DNA from: Phaeodactylibacter luteus
GTDB taxonomy: Bacteria; Bacteroidota; Bacteroidia; Chitinophagales; Saprospiraceae
Direction: 5' to 3'
Assembly (NCBI RefSeq): GCF_007993045.1
Contig: NZ_VOOR01000023.1
Location: 1-64,000 of the forward strand
Length of the DNA stretch: 64,000 nucleotides
A model generated the notes under the pieces. It saw nothing but the letters and a program-made list of their open reading frames with translations, did no database searches and was not told the DNA's origin. Below, in pieces: positions 20,931 to 29,855 of the stretch (position 1 is the stretch's first letter; every line of letters starts with the position of its first letter). The position numbers and the translations under genes are program-made.

Positions 20931-21193
20931 GTTTCCTTAAATTGGTTTTTTGATCCGGGCCTGCAGACAGCACCGGGGCAATGGAGTTGTTCACACATCA
21001 GGGGCCGCTGGCCAGGATGATGTGAAGTTGGCAATAAATCTATTCAGGGTGCAGATTGTGTGGGCAAGGGCATGGTCTGCCCTTTTACATTTCGCTAAAA
21101 TCAGGAAGGATTTGTTATCAGCTGTGGGCAGATTTTGGAGATGGCTGCTCGCTCAAAGATAGGCAATAGAACGCTTTTGGCAAGTGCTAAAAT

Positions 21194-21232
21194 AAAAAAA
21201 GCAGCACATAACTCAATGTATGTACTGCTTTT
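21194..21232 (-). terminator. Terminator of the tRNA-Glu transcript
   Basis: Read on the minus strand, AAAGCAGTACATA pairs with TATGTGCTGCTTT and is followed by a run of T's. It begins one base after the end of the second-transcribed tRNA gene. Confidence 0.75.
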
Positions 21233-21233
21233 G

Positions 21234-21305
21234 TAGCCCGTACGGGATTCGAACCCGTGCTACCAGAATGAAAATCTGGCGTCCTAACCCCTAGACGAAC
21301 GGGCC
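21234..21305 (-). tRNA. tRNA-Glu (anticodon TTC), distal copy
   Basis: A 72-base cloverleaf on the minus strand. The acceptor stem GGCCCGT pairs with ACGGGCT (one G-U pair), the discriminator is A, the anticodon stem is CCAGA/TCTGG with loop TTTTCAT (anticodon TTC), and the T-arm contains GGTTCGAATCC. CCA is not encoded. The sequence is identical to the copy at 21339-21410. Confidence 0.96.
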
Positions 21306-21310
21306 GGGGT

Positions 21311-21430
21311 TTAAATATTAGTGTGCAGTGGTTTGTAGTAGCCCGTACGGGATTCGAACCCGTGCTACCAGAATGAAAATCTGGCGTCCTAACCCCTAGA
21401 CGAACGGGCCATGTGCACTCTAATATTTAA
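21311..21430 (-). repeat. Inverted repeat flanking the proximal tRNA-Glu gene
   Basis: TTAAATATTAGTGTGCA (21311-21327) and TGCACTCTAATATTTAA (21414-21430) are inverted copies with 16 of 17 positions pairing. They bracket the tRNA at 21339-21410, so in the transcript the leader could pair with the spacer between the two tRNAs. Confidence 0.75.
21339..21410 (-). tRNA. tRNA-Glu (anticodon TTC), proximal copy
   Basis: Identical in all 72 bases to the tRNA at 21234-21305, with the same cloverleaf and TTC anticodon. It is transcribed first, from the promoter at 21438-21467, with a 33-base spacer before the second copy. Confidence 0.96.
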
Positions 21431-21437
21431 AGGATTG

Positions 21438-21467
21438 CAAAGCTAATGCTTACTTGTAACATTCAAA
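21438..21467 (-). promoter_or_regulatory. Promoter of the tandem tRNA-Glu genes
   Basis: On the minus strand TTTG (complement of 21464-21467), an 18-base spacer and TAGCTTTG (complement of 21438-21445) fit the Bacteroidota consensus TTTG-N19/21-TAnnTTTG with the spacer one base short. Confidence 0.7.
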
Positions 21468-21846
21468 AGCTTTTTTTCAGCTCTTTTGCCATCCTATTGT
21501 CAAGCGTGGGCGCTTTAGCGCTGTCCTACTTGTGCCTTTCTTCAAAAGCGATGCAAATATAAACGCATTTTCAAGATAATGCCAAATAGAAATGTGTTTT
21601 TTTTCTACAATCGCATATCGCCCCTTTTGATGGGCTTTAAAATTGGATTACCCACACAGGAATTCCAACTTTATACGGTTTCTATTGGTTCATCAACAAG
21701 GAAATTTCTAAAAAAAGCTACAGGAGGAATTAATTATTGTTACTTTTACACTAAGTAATACTCAGCAGGGCACCTCTACCTGAAAAGCTTCAGCTCCTGC
21801 CGCAGTACTACTCCTGTTCTAAAAATTACAAAACTGCGAATCAACC
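21468..21846. other. AT-rich intergenic region upstream of gap
   Basis: No gene is seen. An AT-rich stretch around 21700-21760 (ending TTACTTTTAC, close to TAnnTTTG) is a reasonable place for the gap promoter, but I cannot fix it. Confidence 0.45.
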
Positions 21847-22845
21847 ATGGCAAAAAAAGTTGCAATCAACGGCTTTGGCCGTATCGGAAGACTGACTTTC
21901 CGCAACCTCCTGCAAAAAGAAGGCATCGAAGTCGTTGCGATCAATGACCTGACAGACAATCATACGCTTGCCCACCTGCTGAAGTACGATTCTGCGCAGG
22001 GGCCTTTTGACGGCACAGTGGAAGCTACTGAAGACGCCCTCATCGTCAACGGCAAGCGCATCAACGCCTATGCGGTACGCAACCCGGAAGAACTGCCATG
22101 GGCAGACTTGGGCGTAGACTTGGTCCTAGAGTGTACGGGCATTTTCCGCTCAAAGGACAAAGCGGGGCTGCACCTGAAAGCTGGCGCAAAAGACGTGGTC
22201 ATTTCAGCGCCTGCCAAAGGCAGCGACGTACAAACGATTGTACTTGGCGTAAATGATGACGAGCTGGACCGCCGCGCCAACGTTTTCTCTAATGCTTCCT
22301 GCACCACCAACTGCCTGGCGCCTGTTGCCAAAATCATAACTGAAAACTGGGGCATCGAGGTAGGGTCTATGACGACTACGCACGCCTATACTTCTGACCA
22401 AAATATTCAGGACGCCCCCCACAGCGACCTGCGCCGCGCGCGGGCAGCTGCTTTCAATATCGTACCCACGAGCACTGGGGCAGCTTCTGCCACTGGCAAG
22501 GTGGTTCCTGCTGTCAAAGGTAAACTTTCTGCTATCGCTGTACGGGTGCCTGTCGTGACCGGCTCCATGATCGAGCTTAACGTCGTTACTGAAAAAGAGG
22601 CCACTGCTGAAGAGGTGAACGCCAAATTCAAAGCTGCCGCTGAAGGCCCAATGAAAGGTGTGCTGCAGTACAGCGAAGACCCTCTCGTGTCCAGCGATAT
22701 CGTCCGCAACCCACACTCTTCCATCTTCGACAGCCTCATGACTGAAGTCAACGGCAGGATGTTGAAAGTGGTGAGCTGGTACGACAACGAGGCAGGCTAC
22801 TCCGCCCGCCTTGCTGACCTAGCCCACTTGATCCTGACCAAGTAG
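21847..22845 (+). CDS. gap: Glyceraldehyde-3-phosphate dehydrogenase, type I
   Basis: A 332-residue glycolytic enzyme converting glyceraldehyde-3-phosphate, phosphate and NAD to 1,3-bisphosphoglycerate. The N-terminal Rossmann motif is INGFGRIGR (residues 8-16). The catalytic motif SNASCTTNC has the active cysteine at residue 152; THAYTSDQ follows with the histidine that activates it. The C-terminus [12 protein letters not shown] is typical. Start and length are normal. pgk follows after 130 bases on the same strand, so the two glycolytic steps that act in sequence are encoded together. Confidence 0.97.
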   Translation: MAKKVAINGFGRIGRLTFRNLLQKEGIEVVAINDLTDNHTLAHLLKYDSAQGPFDGTVEATEDALIVNGKRINAYAVRNPEELPWADLGVDLVLECTGIFRSKDKAGLHLKAGAKDVVISAPAKGSDVQTIVLGVNDDELDRRANVFSNASCTTNCLAPVAKIITENWGIEVGSMTTTHAYTSDQNIQDAPHSDLRRARAAAFNIVPTSTGAASATGKVVPAVKGKLSAIAVRVPVVTGSMIELNVVTEKEATAEEVNAKFKAAAEGPMKGVLQYSEDPLVSSDIVRNPHSSIFDSLMTEVNGRMLKVVSWYDNEAGYSARLADLAHLILTK

Positions 22846-22862
22846 GGTTTCAGAAAAAGGCT

Positions 22863-22905
22863 ACAGCCACGGCGGGCAGAGGAAACCTCTGGCAGCCGTG
22901 GCTGT
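22863..22905 (+). terminator. Long hairpin between gap and pgk
   Basis: A perfect 11-bp outer stem (ACAGCCACGGC / GCCGTGGCTGT) and a 6-bp inner stem (CAGAGG-AAA-CCTCTG) form a strong hairpin 17 bases after gap. There is no T run, so it may stabilise the gap 3' end or act as a processing site instead of terminating. Confidence 0.55.
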
Positions 22906-22975
22906 CCCCATTCCGGTGCCGCCTACGGCTGCCGCAGCCCCTTATTTTCTTCCTACCTCCACAAACCAGCCCCGT

Positions 22976-24178
22976 ATGCAACTCAACTTCAAAGGCCGCA
23001 AAGCTCTTGTAAGGGTCGATTTCAATGTACCCCTCGACAAAGATTTCAAAATCACGGATGATACCCGGATCAGGGCAGCCCTCCCTACCCTAAAACACAT
23101 CCTGGAACAAGGCGGCTCCGCCATACTGATGTCGCACTTGGGCCGCCCACTGAAGAAGCTCAAGGAAGATGGCAGCATCGACCGTGAGAAATTCACCCTG
23201 GGCCACGTCACGCAACATTTATCTAGCCTATTGGGCACAACCGTAGCGTTTTGCCCCGAAACCGTAGGCGAACAAGCTACCGCAATGGCAGCTGCACTGC
23301 AGCCCGGGCAAGTGCTCCTCTTGGAAAATACCCGTTTCAACGAAGGGGAGAAAAAAGGGGATGCTGGGTTTGCCCAAGCATTAGCTGCACTAGCCGACGT
23401 TTATGTAAACGATGCTTTCGGCACTGCCCACCGGGCACACGCCTCCACCACGACCGTAGCCCAATACTTTGGCACAGACGCCAAGTCGTTCGGATACCTG
23501 ATGGAAGCAGAGATCAAAAATGCCAACAAAGTGCTCCACCACCCGGACCGCCCGCTGACTGCTATTATCGGCGGCGCTAAAGTATCGGACAAAATATTGC
23601 TGCTCGAACGCCTTATCGACTTTGTCGACCACCTCATCGTTGGCGGCGGCATGGCTTATACCTTCATGAAGGCGCAAGGCGGGCAGATTGGCAACTCCCT
23701 GGTAGAAAACGACCGCTTGGAGCTGGCCATCAGCCTGGTAGAAAAAGCCAAAGCCAAGGGCGTACAGCTTCTGCTCCCTGAAGACTCTGTGATTGCCGAC
23801 GGCTTCAGCAATGATGCCAGCCACCGGGTGGCGCTCAGCCAAGATATACCCGATGGGTGGATGGGCCTCGACATTGGGCCAGCTGCCCGGGAGGCGTTCA
23901 CCCAAGCCATCATGGCCTCCAAGACGCTGCTCTGGAACGGCCCGATGGGCGTCTTTGAAATGCCCAATTTTGCTAACGGCACCAAAACCATTGCAGAGGC
24001 AGTGGCTGCCGCCACAGCCAACGGCTCCTTCTCTCTCGTTGGCGGGGGCGATTCTGTCGCCGCAGTAAACCAAATGGGGCTGGCAGAACAAGTCAGTTAT
24101 GTCTCTACAGGCGGAGGCGCTATGCTAGAGTTCCTGGAAGGCAAGGAGCTGCCGGGCATCAAAGCCATTACCGGATAG
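22976..24178 (+). CDS. pgk: Phosphoglycerate kinase
   Basis: A 400-residue glycolytic kinase transferring phosphate from 1,3-bisphosphoglycerate to ADP. The start is ATG 22976 ([20 protein letters not shown]), because the family begins with the [12 protein letters not shown] motif; the upstream ATG at 22898 lies next to the hairpin region and would add an atypical Pro/Ala-rich tail. Other motifs: [42 protein letters not shown], and the nucleotide-binding GGGDSVAAV with [13 protein letters not shown] near the C-terminus. It is the second gene of the gap-pgk pair; a good terminator follows. Confidence 0.96.
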   Translation: MQLNFKGRKALVRVDFNVPLDKDFKITDDTRIRAALPTLKHILEQGGSAILMSHLGRPLKKLKEDGSIDREKFTLGHVTQHLSSLLGTTVAFCPETVGEQATAMAAALQPGQVLLLENTRFNEGEKKGDAGFAQALAALADVYVNDAFGTAHRAHASTTTVAQYFGTDAKSFGYLMEAEIKNANKVLHHPDRPLTAIIGGAKVSDKILLLERLIDFVDHLIVGGGMAYTFMKAQGGQIGNSLVENDRLELAISLVEKAKAKGVQLLLPEDSVIADGFSNDASHRVALSQDIPDGWMGLDIGPAAREAFTQAIMASKTLLWNGPMGVFEMPNFANGTKTIAEAVAAATANGSFSLVGGGDSVAAVNQMGLAEQVSYVSTGGGAMLEFLEGKELPGIKAITG

Positions 24179-24222
24179 CCACGCCCCCAATGGGCAAGCC
24201 TTCAGCCTTATTGTCTGCACAG

Positions 24223-24255
24223 AAAAGCCATACCTGCCGGTATGGCTTTTTTTGG
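24223..24255 (+). terminator. Rho-independent terminator after pgk
   Basis: AAAAGCCATACC / GGTATGGCTTTT (24223-24234, 24239-24250) form a 12-bp stem with a 4-base loop, followed by a T run. Confidence 0.88.
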
Positions 24256-24408
24256 CTTGCAGGTATAACTTCCGGCCAGTATTTTACGTTGCAGATACTG
24301 GCCTTTCCGCCATAAAAAAGCTGATGCCCCAAAGAGGGCAATGCCAGGCCAATTCAAGATGAGCCCTCTGCACCCTCTTTGCTTAGTTGACCGCAACTTG
24401 TAACTGAC

Positions 24409-26310
24409 ATGACCCTACGACTTTCTCTACTGCTCCTGACGGCCTTATTTCTTGCCTTCGCGCTCCCTGAAAGCCATGCGCAGCGCATCGACCGCTACCA
24501 GAAAAAGCTCGAAGACATGAGGCGGGAGAACTGGCCGCCGGAACGTGGCTACGCTCGGATGAGCCTGGGCTACGCCCTGCAGCGGATTTTCAAACAGCAC
24601 TGTGAGTACTGCGGCTTCTCCTCTCCTGCTGGCCGGCGCGACTACGTGCCTGAAGACATCAGCAAATTCCTCGGCCGGCGCGATCTGCGCACTGATGTCG
24701 AAATGGCGGACATCCGCGGGGGAGGCTTGCTCTACTACATTTTCACCGCTGATGATATCGAGCGGAAATTCGAAGATATCGACTACGCCCCAAGCCGGGT
24801 ATTCAACCTGAGCAGTGTGGCCAATCAGTTTGTTGTACAACCAGACGAAAACTTTGATTCCTACTTCATGCACAAGACCTGCAGCGGCTACCTGCGCGCC
24901 GCTCTGGAAGCCGGTGTACAGCCACCCTATGCGGCCTTTCAGGCCGCCCTTGACACCGACCACCGCAGAGAATCGTCGGTAATTGCGCTCTCCGGGGCTT
25001 TTTCCTCCCCCCTCCGGTTCGTACTCGAAGCCAATGATTACCGCACCACAGAAGCCATGCTGAAGCTCTGGCGCTTTTATCAAGACTATCCCGAGTACAT
25101 CGGCAACGCCTACTACCTTAGAGAATTTGAGGGGGTCATGCTCAAGCACCTGACTTCTGCAGAAGAAAATTACCGGATCGAAATGGAAGGCGGGCTCAAC
25201 CTCAACGGCCCACTGCCCGCCCACCTGAATGCCAGCCTGGGGTTTGGCAAAGCGGGGCAGGCCAATTTCGCCGGCACAGATTGGGAAACCATCATCTATA
25301 CCGAGTTCGACTACCCGAGGGATAAATGGCAACTGTTCAGCCCTCTGCCCGGGCCTGCAGAGGTGCAGGCCTACTTGCAGGGGATCAACCCGGTCTTTCA
25401 GCGCGCACAAGATCTCCCCCTCATGATTGAAGGTATTGAGCACAAACATTTCCTCATCGTAGAAGGCATACCGGAAGGTATGACCCAAAACTTTTGGGCC
25501 ATCGAGTCGGTACAGCCCGGTGTTTACGACGGCACCCCCAGCCTGGCCGCAGAGCATTACTACGATGCAGAAAGCCAGACCGGCGGCTGCCGCTTTACCA
25601 TTACTGGCCGCCCATTGTCTGCCAATTTTGATGGGCCCGTCGAAAAACGCCCTAGCAAACTGAATGCCCGGTACCGCATCCGGAGCAAAGAGCCCGTTGG
25701 GGGGCAATACCTCTATTTCGATATTGACGAAGAGATACAAACCAGCTCCCACCCTATTGCCGGCGTAGCCGACGGCCGGTTTGACCTCACCAAAAAAGAT
25801 GGATGGGAATTTGCTTTCCAGTGGAAATTTGCCATCGAAATTGAAGACCGCTACAACCCGGTCAATTTCGATGCCAACCCCTACATCGGCAACTTGCTCG
25901 TCAGAAGGAGCGATAAGAACATGAACGTCAAAATCGTCAGCGTCGAGCCCGATAAACACCGCAAAAAGTTCTATGTGACCCTTGAGACCCAAGAGACTTA
26001 CCCCTTGGAGCGCATTGACAATACTGCGATGCAGAGCTACAACCTGAGCCTCGACATCCACTTGGAAAGCGCTAGGACCGGCATAACGAGCGTGCGCCCC
26101 ATCAAGGGCATTGTGCGCTTCCCTGTCATTAAGGATATTGTAAAGCCGGAAGAGCAGCCTACCGCTGAGAATACCCCTATTGAGAACAGCCCCACTGCTA
26201 CGCGAAATGGCCTGCCCAATGCAGAGCCCGCCCCGCAAACGCCGCCCGCCCCGCTAGCCTACCCTATGGAAAAGCAGGCTCCACCGCCCAACGAAGGGAA
26301 CAACCGCTAA
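24409..26310 (+). CDS. Secreted protein of unknown function with proline-rich tail
   Basis: A 633-residue protein I do not recognise. It has a signal peptide (LSLLLLTALFLAFALPESHAQ). Near residues 64-69 is a short CEYCGF cysteine pair in an otherwise cysteine-poor protein. The middle is rich in aromatic residues and mixed alpha/beta in look, with YEYxIGNAYYLREFEG-like helices around 225-250 and a region starting FRITGRPLSANFDGPVE-type beta strands near 400. The last 60 residues are rich in Pro, Ala, Glu and Thr and probably disordered. No T9SS sorting domain is seen, so the product is probably periplasmic or surface-bound in another way. It is monocistronic, between two hairpins. An uninterrupted antisense frame lies opposite but looks like a compositional shadow. 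Confidence 0.75.
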   Translation: MTLRLSLLLLTALFLAFALPESHAQRIDRYQKKLEDMRRENWPPERGYARMSLGYALQRIFKQHCEYCGFSSPAGRRDYVPEDISKFLGRRDLRTDVEMADIRGGGLLYYIFTADDIERKFEDIDYAPSRVFNLSSVANQFVVQPDENFDSYFMHKTCSGYLRAALEAGVQPPYAAFQAALDTDHRRESSVIALSGAFSSPLRFVLEANDYRTTEAMLKLWRFYQDYPEYIGNAYYLREFEGVMLKHLTSAEENYRIEMEGGLNLNGPLPAHLNASLGFGKAGQANFAGTDWETIIYTEFDYPRDKWQLFSPLPGPAEVQAYLQGINPVFQRAQDLPLMIEGIEHKHFLIVEGIPEGMTQNFWAIESVQPGVYDGTPSLAAEHYYDAESQTGGCRFTITGRPLSANFDGPVEKRPSKLNARYRIRSKEPVGGQYLYFDIDEEIQTSSHPIAGVADGRFDLTKKDGWEFAFQWKFAIEIEDRYNPVNFDANPYIGNLLVRRSDKNMNVKIVSVEPDKHRKKFYVTLETQETYPLERIDNTAMQSYNLSLDIHLESARTGITSVRPIKGIVRFPVIKDIVKPEEQPTAENTPIENSPTATRNGLPNAEPAPQTPPAPLAYPMEKQAPPPNEGNNR

Positions 26311-26347
26311 AAAGGCCTCCGGGCTCACAAGAAAAGGGCATACCATG

Positions 26348-26380
26348 CAAATGGCCAGCGTTCAGGGCGCTGGCCATTTG
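26348..26380. terminator. Bidirectional hairpin between convergent genes
   Basis: CAAATGGCCAGCG / CGCTGGCCATTTG form a perfect 13-bp stem with a 7-base loop. It lies downstream of both the 24409 gene (plus) and truB (minus). No long T run follows, so it may be a weak terminator or mRNA-stabilising hairpin. Confidence 0.6.
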
Positions 26381-26397
26381 CCAAAAGCTGTTGCCGA

Positions 26398-26493
26398 ACG
26401 GGCGTGAACCAAAATGTCGCAGGCGTTTATGCTTTTGGGGCTCTAGCCTGGCATTGGCCTAGCGCTGCGAAGGGGCGGCAGGCCAATGCTATA
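26398..26493 (-). repeat. Intergenic repeat family 1, copy C (truncated)
   Basis: Only the right arm (TGTCGCAGGCGTTTATGCTT) and GGCCTAGCGCTGCGAAGGGG core are present; the GC-rich hairpin half is missing. Confidence 0.75.
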
Positions 26494-26523
26494 CTGAAGC
26501 CAAGGGCTGCGCCTCAGTGCCTT

Positions 26524-27273
26524 TTATTCTGCTTTGACTACAGCTCCAGCCTCAATGTGTGCAATGAGCTGATCCAATGCCCATGCATTGCTGATGTCAA
26601 AATCGCCCACCCGGGTGCGGCGCAGGGCAGTAAGGTAGCCGCCGCTATTGAGGGCTTTGCCAAAGTCATAGGCCAGAGAGCGGATATAAGTGCCTTTGCT
26701 GCAGCTTACGCTAAAATCAACCTCAGGGACGGCCACCCTTGTAAAGTCGAAGTTGTAGATATTCACAGTGCGCGGCTGCACCTCTACCACCTCCCCTTTA
26801 CGGGCTTTTTTGTACAGCGGCTGGCCATCCACCTTTATCGCGCTGAACATAGGCGGCACCTGTTGCTGTTCGCCCAGAAACTGCAGGCGGGCTTCCTCCA
26901 GCATTTCAGGGGTAATGTGGCTAGTGGGGAAAGTCTCTTGTACTTCAGATTCTGCGTCGTAAGAAGGCGTAGTAGCGCCGAGGCGGATCGTACCGGTGTA
27001 GGACTTGGGCAGCCCTTGAAACTCATTTAAACGCTTGGTGAACTTGCCCGTACACAACACGAGCAGGCCCGTGGCCATAGGGTCGAGGGTGCCGGAGTGG
27101 CCCACCTTTATTTTTTTCACCCCTAACTGATGCTTGATTTTATAGCGGACTTTATTGACCACATCGAAGGAAGTCCAACCTTGAGGTTTGTCTATGAGGA
27201 GGACAGCCCCAGCTTTAAAGTCGTATTGCGGGAGAGGCGTATCTTCAGCATCCATAATTGCTGCTTCTGGCAT
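26524..27273 (-). CDS. truB: tRNA pseudouridine-55 synthase
   Basis: A 249-residue enzyme that makes pseudouridine at position 55 in the T-loop of tRNAs. The catalytic motif GHSGTLDPMATGLL holds the nucleophile Asp64. LLIDKPQGWTSFDVV at the N-terminus and SCSKGTYIRSLAYDFG near residue 190 are further family signatures. The length fits the short bacterial form without a large PUA domain. It is the last gene of the minus-strand cluster ftsX-DUF3098-uppP-truB, 18 bases after uppP. Confidence 0.95.
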   Translation of the reverse strand: MPEAAIMDAEDTPLPQYDFKAGAVLLIDKPQGWTSFDVVNKVRYKIKHQLGVKKIKVGHSGTLDPMATGLLVLCTGKFTKRLNEFQGLPKSYTGTIRLGATTPSYDAESEVQETFPTSHITPEMLEEARLQFLGEQQQVPPMFSAIKVDGQPLYKKARKGEVVEVQPRTVNIYNFDFTRVAVPEVDFSVSCSKGTYIRSLAYDFGKALNSGGYLTALRRTRVGDFDISNAWALDQLIAHIEAGAVVKAE

Positions 27274-27291
27274 GTTTGTATAAGTCGCTTT

Positions 27292-28092
27292 TTACGATGC
27301 TGTGATGGCCACTAGCACCGCTATTGCTGCAATGATAAAACAATATACGGAGAAGTAAATGAGTTTGCTGCGTTTTACCAGGCTGATCATCCATATACAG
27401 GCCAGGGCGCCCGTAATGAAGGCCGCAGCAAACCCAGCAGCCAAGGGGGCAGCTTGAGCGCTCGAAAAAGCCAGACCGCCATCCAGGATATCTTTGGCCA
27501 TCTTGCCTAAGATGAGCGGCACGACCATCAAAAAAGAAAAACGGGCCGCCCGTTCGCGGTCTATCCCCAGCAGTACAGAAGTGGAGATGGTAGCCCCAGA
27601 ACGAGAGATACCAGGCAAAATCGCGATAGCCTGTGCGATGCCTATGATGAATGCCTGCCCAAACCCCACCGGCTGATCCGTGTGCTGCGCACGGTCAGCC
27701 AACAGCAACAGCACTCCCGTGACCGCCAGCATAAGCCCCACCAACAGTATACGCTGCCCGAACAAAGCTTCTATTTGCGTTTCAAAAAGGAGGCCGACAA
27801 AGGCCGCAGGGATCATAGAGAGGATGATTTTCAGAGAGAAGCGCAGCTCCTCGTTCCACCTGAATTGGAAAAGGCCCTGCAGGATATCCCAAACGTCTTT
27901 CCGGAAAACCAGAAGCGTAGCCAGGGCCGTGGCGGCATGCAGGGTCACCGTCATCATCAGGCTTTCTTCGGCCATACTGTCGTCGCCCAGAATGTATTTA
28001 GCCAGCTCCAGGTGGCCGCTGCTGCTTACGGGCAGAAACTCGGTGAGCCCCTGAATGACCCCCAAGAGCACGCTATTGATTATTTCGTTCAT
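27292..28092 (-). CDS. uppP: Undecaprenyl-diphosphate phosphatase
   Basis: A 266-residue inner-membrane enzyme (also called BacA) that dephosphorylates undecaprenyl diphosphate to recycle the lipid carrier of peptidoglycan and other wall polymers. Signatures: GLTEFLPVSSSGHL near the N-terminus (catalytic Glu/Ser/His region) and LPGISRSGATISTS near residue 160. Seven to eight hydrophobic segments are evident. It is followed closely by truB and preceded, after a repeat-filled gap of 217 bases, by the DUF3098 gene. Confidence 0.96.
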   Translation of the reverse strand: MNEIINSVLLGVIQGLTEFLPVSSSGHLELAKYILGDDSMAEESLMMTVTLHAATALATLLVFRKDVWDILQGLFQFRWNEELRFSLKIILSMIPAAFVGLLFETQIEALFGQRILLVGLMLAVTGVLLLLADRAQHTDQPVGFGQAFIIGIAQAIAILPGISRSGATISTSVLLGIDRERAARFSFLMVVPLILGKMAKDILDGGLAFSSAQAAPLAAGFAAAFITGALACIWMISLVKRSKLIYFSVYCFIIAAIAVLVAITAS

Positions 28093-28184
28093 AAAACTGA
28101 CTTGTCACCCAAGCGTTGGAAACCAGGTTAGCTTGTACGTGGAGTAAGCGCTTCCTTTAAGCGGTTTAGCCGTGAGAACCAAGG

Positions 28185-28309
28185 ATATATGCCTGCCTGC
28201 TGTGCCGGCAAGGCCCTGGCGGTACCGCTAAATGAAAATTTAGCGAGGAGGCAAGGCCCATAAAGCGTTGATTGGCAATAGGCGCAAGCTCCAAGCATGC
28301 GCGAAGTGA
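28185..28309 (+). repeat. Intergenic repeat family 2, longest copy
   Basis: It runs from TGCCTGCCTGCTGTGCCGGC to AAGCTCCAAGCATGCGCGAA and contains a small palindrome (CGCTAAATGAAAATTTAGCG). It fills the gap between uppP and the DUF3098 gene within one apparent operon and reaches the DUF3098 stop codon. Confidence 0.65.
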
Positions 28310-28636
28310 TCAAAACTTTTTAAAGATGGCATATACCTCAAGGGCAAGGCCCGCGAGCATGACCACAGGAGCGAGCACTGTGCGGCGGAAAGAATAAATG
28401 ACGCTGTCGTCCCAAACATCAGAGGAGGGCATCTCGCCACCTGCCATGAGGATGAGCCCAAGGAATACAAGCCCCAGCCCGGCCGCGATCAGTATGTAAT
28501 TTTGCTTGCCCAGCTCCAAGGCTGTTTCACCTGCACTGTTGTCTGCCGCAGCAGACCTGCGTGCAGTTGTCGGTGTGACTTCCGGTTTCGTAGTCGTCAC
28601 CACTACTTTCTTTTTTACGGGTTTCCCTTTGCTCAT
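28310..28636 (-). CDS. DUF3098 membrane protein
   Basis: A 108-residue small membrane protein of the DUF3098 family. The N-terminal third is basic and Thr/Val-rich (cytoplasmic tail). Two membrane segments follow: YILIAAGLGLVFLGLILM and TVLAPVVMLAGLALEVYAIF, joined by a short polar loop with the conserved YSFRR motif. Its biochemical role is unknown. It is regularly found between ftsX and uppP in Bacteroidota, which suggests a link with cell-envelope growth or division. Confidence 0.88.
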   Translation of the reverse strand: MSKGKPVKKKVVVTTTKPEVTPTTARRSAAADNSAGETALELGKQNYILIAAGLGLVFLGLILMAGGEMPSSDVWDDSVIYSFRRTVLAPVVMLAGLALEVYAIFKKF

Positions 28637-28687
28637 ATTTTTGGTATTTGAGAGCTTTCTTGGAGCGGTTCCATTGTAAAAATCAAG

Positions 28688-28757
28688 TATTTAGCCTGCC
28701 TGCTGTGCCAGCATGGCCGAGCTGATTTGCAATAGGAACGAGCCCCAAACATGCTCT
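28688..28757 (+). repeat. Intergenic repeat family 2, short copy
   Basis: TGCCTGCTGTGCCAGCATGG is followed directly by the right end (GCAATAGGAACGAGCCCCAA), lacking the middle of the 28185 copy. It fills the gap between ftsX and the DUF3098 gene. Confidence 0.65.
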
Positions 28758-28761
28758 GAGT

Positions 28762-29640
28762 TCAATAAAGGTCATCTACCCGCATGCGCAGGTATTTGCG
28801 CACCACATAATAGGTGCTCAATGCATTGATAACGCCCCCGAGTAGCATAAGCAGCCCTCCAAGCAGGGCTTTATCGCTCCAGCCCTTGAGGAGGCTCAGC
28901 CCAACAGCGCTTTGCTCTACCCAAGCCGCCAGCAGCATTAGCGCTAAGAAGGCGGCTAACCCGCTCAGCGCACCGTGCCAGACTGCGCGCTTGAGAAACG
29001 GCCGGCTGATGAACTCCCAAGAAGCCCCGACCAGTTCCATATTTTTGATCAGGAAGCGGTTGGCATACAGGGCCAGCCGCACGGTATTGTGGATAAGGGC
29101 CACAGCCACGGCGGTAAACAATGCTAAGATTGCCAAAGCAGCCCAAGCGATAGCCTTCGCATTGCGGGCAATATCTGCGATCAGGTTCTCCTGATAGTAT
29201 ACATCCGCTACCCCTTCCCGTTCAATCAAGCGCTTCCTAATTTTAGCAAGGCTGTCGGACTCCATATAAGCCGACTCTACATTGAAGGTGATGACATCGT
29301 ACAAGGGGTTGGGCAGATCGAGCTTGAGGAAATCGTCGCCAAACTCCTTGCGCATCAGTTCGGCCGCCTTTTCTTTGCTGATGAAAGTGGCTGAGCCTTC
29401 CCGCACATAGGGCAGCCGGTTGATTTCAGCGGTCAGGGCCTCGCCCTGCTCCCCTCCGAGGCTGTTCAGCTCAGCAATCAGGTTGACCTGCTCCTTGAGC
29501 TGCTTGATCAGCAAGCGGGCATTGACGACAGTGAGCACAAAAAAACCTAATGTGAACAACACGATCGCCACACTGCCTACCGAGGTCCAGTAATTGGGGC
29601 GGTGCTCCCGGGGAGGCCTTGGCGGGGCGGCATCTGACAT
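28762..29640 (-). CDS. ftsX: Cell division protein FtsX
   Basis: A 292-residue permease-like protein that pairs with the ATPase FtsE to control peptidoglycan hydrolases at the division site. The start is ATG 29640 (MSDAAPPRPPREHRPNYW); the longer frame from 29703 would add an atypical hydrophobic stretch. One membrane segment at the N-terminus (VGSVAIVLFTLGFFVLTVV) precedes a periplasmic domain with YVREGSATFISKEKAAELM (typical FtsX), followed by three C-terminal membrane segments (about residues 170-285). The cluster ftsX, DUF3098, uppP, truB is a conserved Bacteroidota arrangement. ftsE is not in the window. Confidence 0.92.
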   Translation of the reverse strand: MSDAAPPRPPREHRPNYWTSVGSVAIVLFTLGFFVLTVVNARLLIKQLKEQVNLIAELNSLGGEQGEALTAEINRLPYVREGSATFISKEKAAELMRKEFGDDFLKLDLPNPLYDVITFNVESAYMESDSLAKIRKRLIEREGVADVYYQENLIADIARNAKAIAWAALAILALFTAVAVALIHNTVRLALYANRFLIKNMELVGASWEFISRPFLKRAVWHGALSGLAAFLALMLLAAWVEQSAVGLSLLKGWSDKALLGGLLMLLGGVINALSTYYVVRKYLRMRVDDLY

Positions 29641-29855
29641 ACGCTCGATGATGATGATTAATAGTGACGGCTGAAGCCAAAGGACAAAATTAGGAAATAT
29701 CATTCAAACGGCGGGGCAGGCAGGCACGCAATACTTGGTTTATAGCCCGCTTACCCAAGATCCAGCCCTACAGCTGCTCCGCATTGTGATGCCCGGCTTG
29801 CCCTTTTCGCACCTCAATGCGATGAAAATACGGCTCATGCTAAGGCCTGCACTGC

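Noticed and set aside
20950-21162. 70-codon frame upstream of the tRNA genes
   Set aside because: No ribosome-binding site, no domain and no coding character; it looks like chance.
24445-26238. 597-codon open frame on the minus strand
   Set aside because: It lies wholly opposite the secreted-protein gene at 24409-26310, which has a signal peptide, normal start and good composition. The antisense frame has no signal or motif and is a typical by-product of GC-rich codon use.
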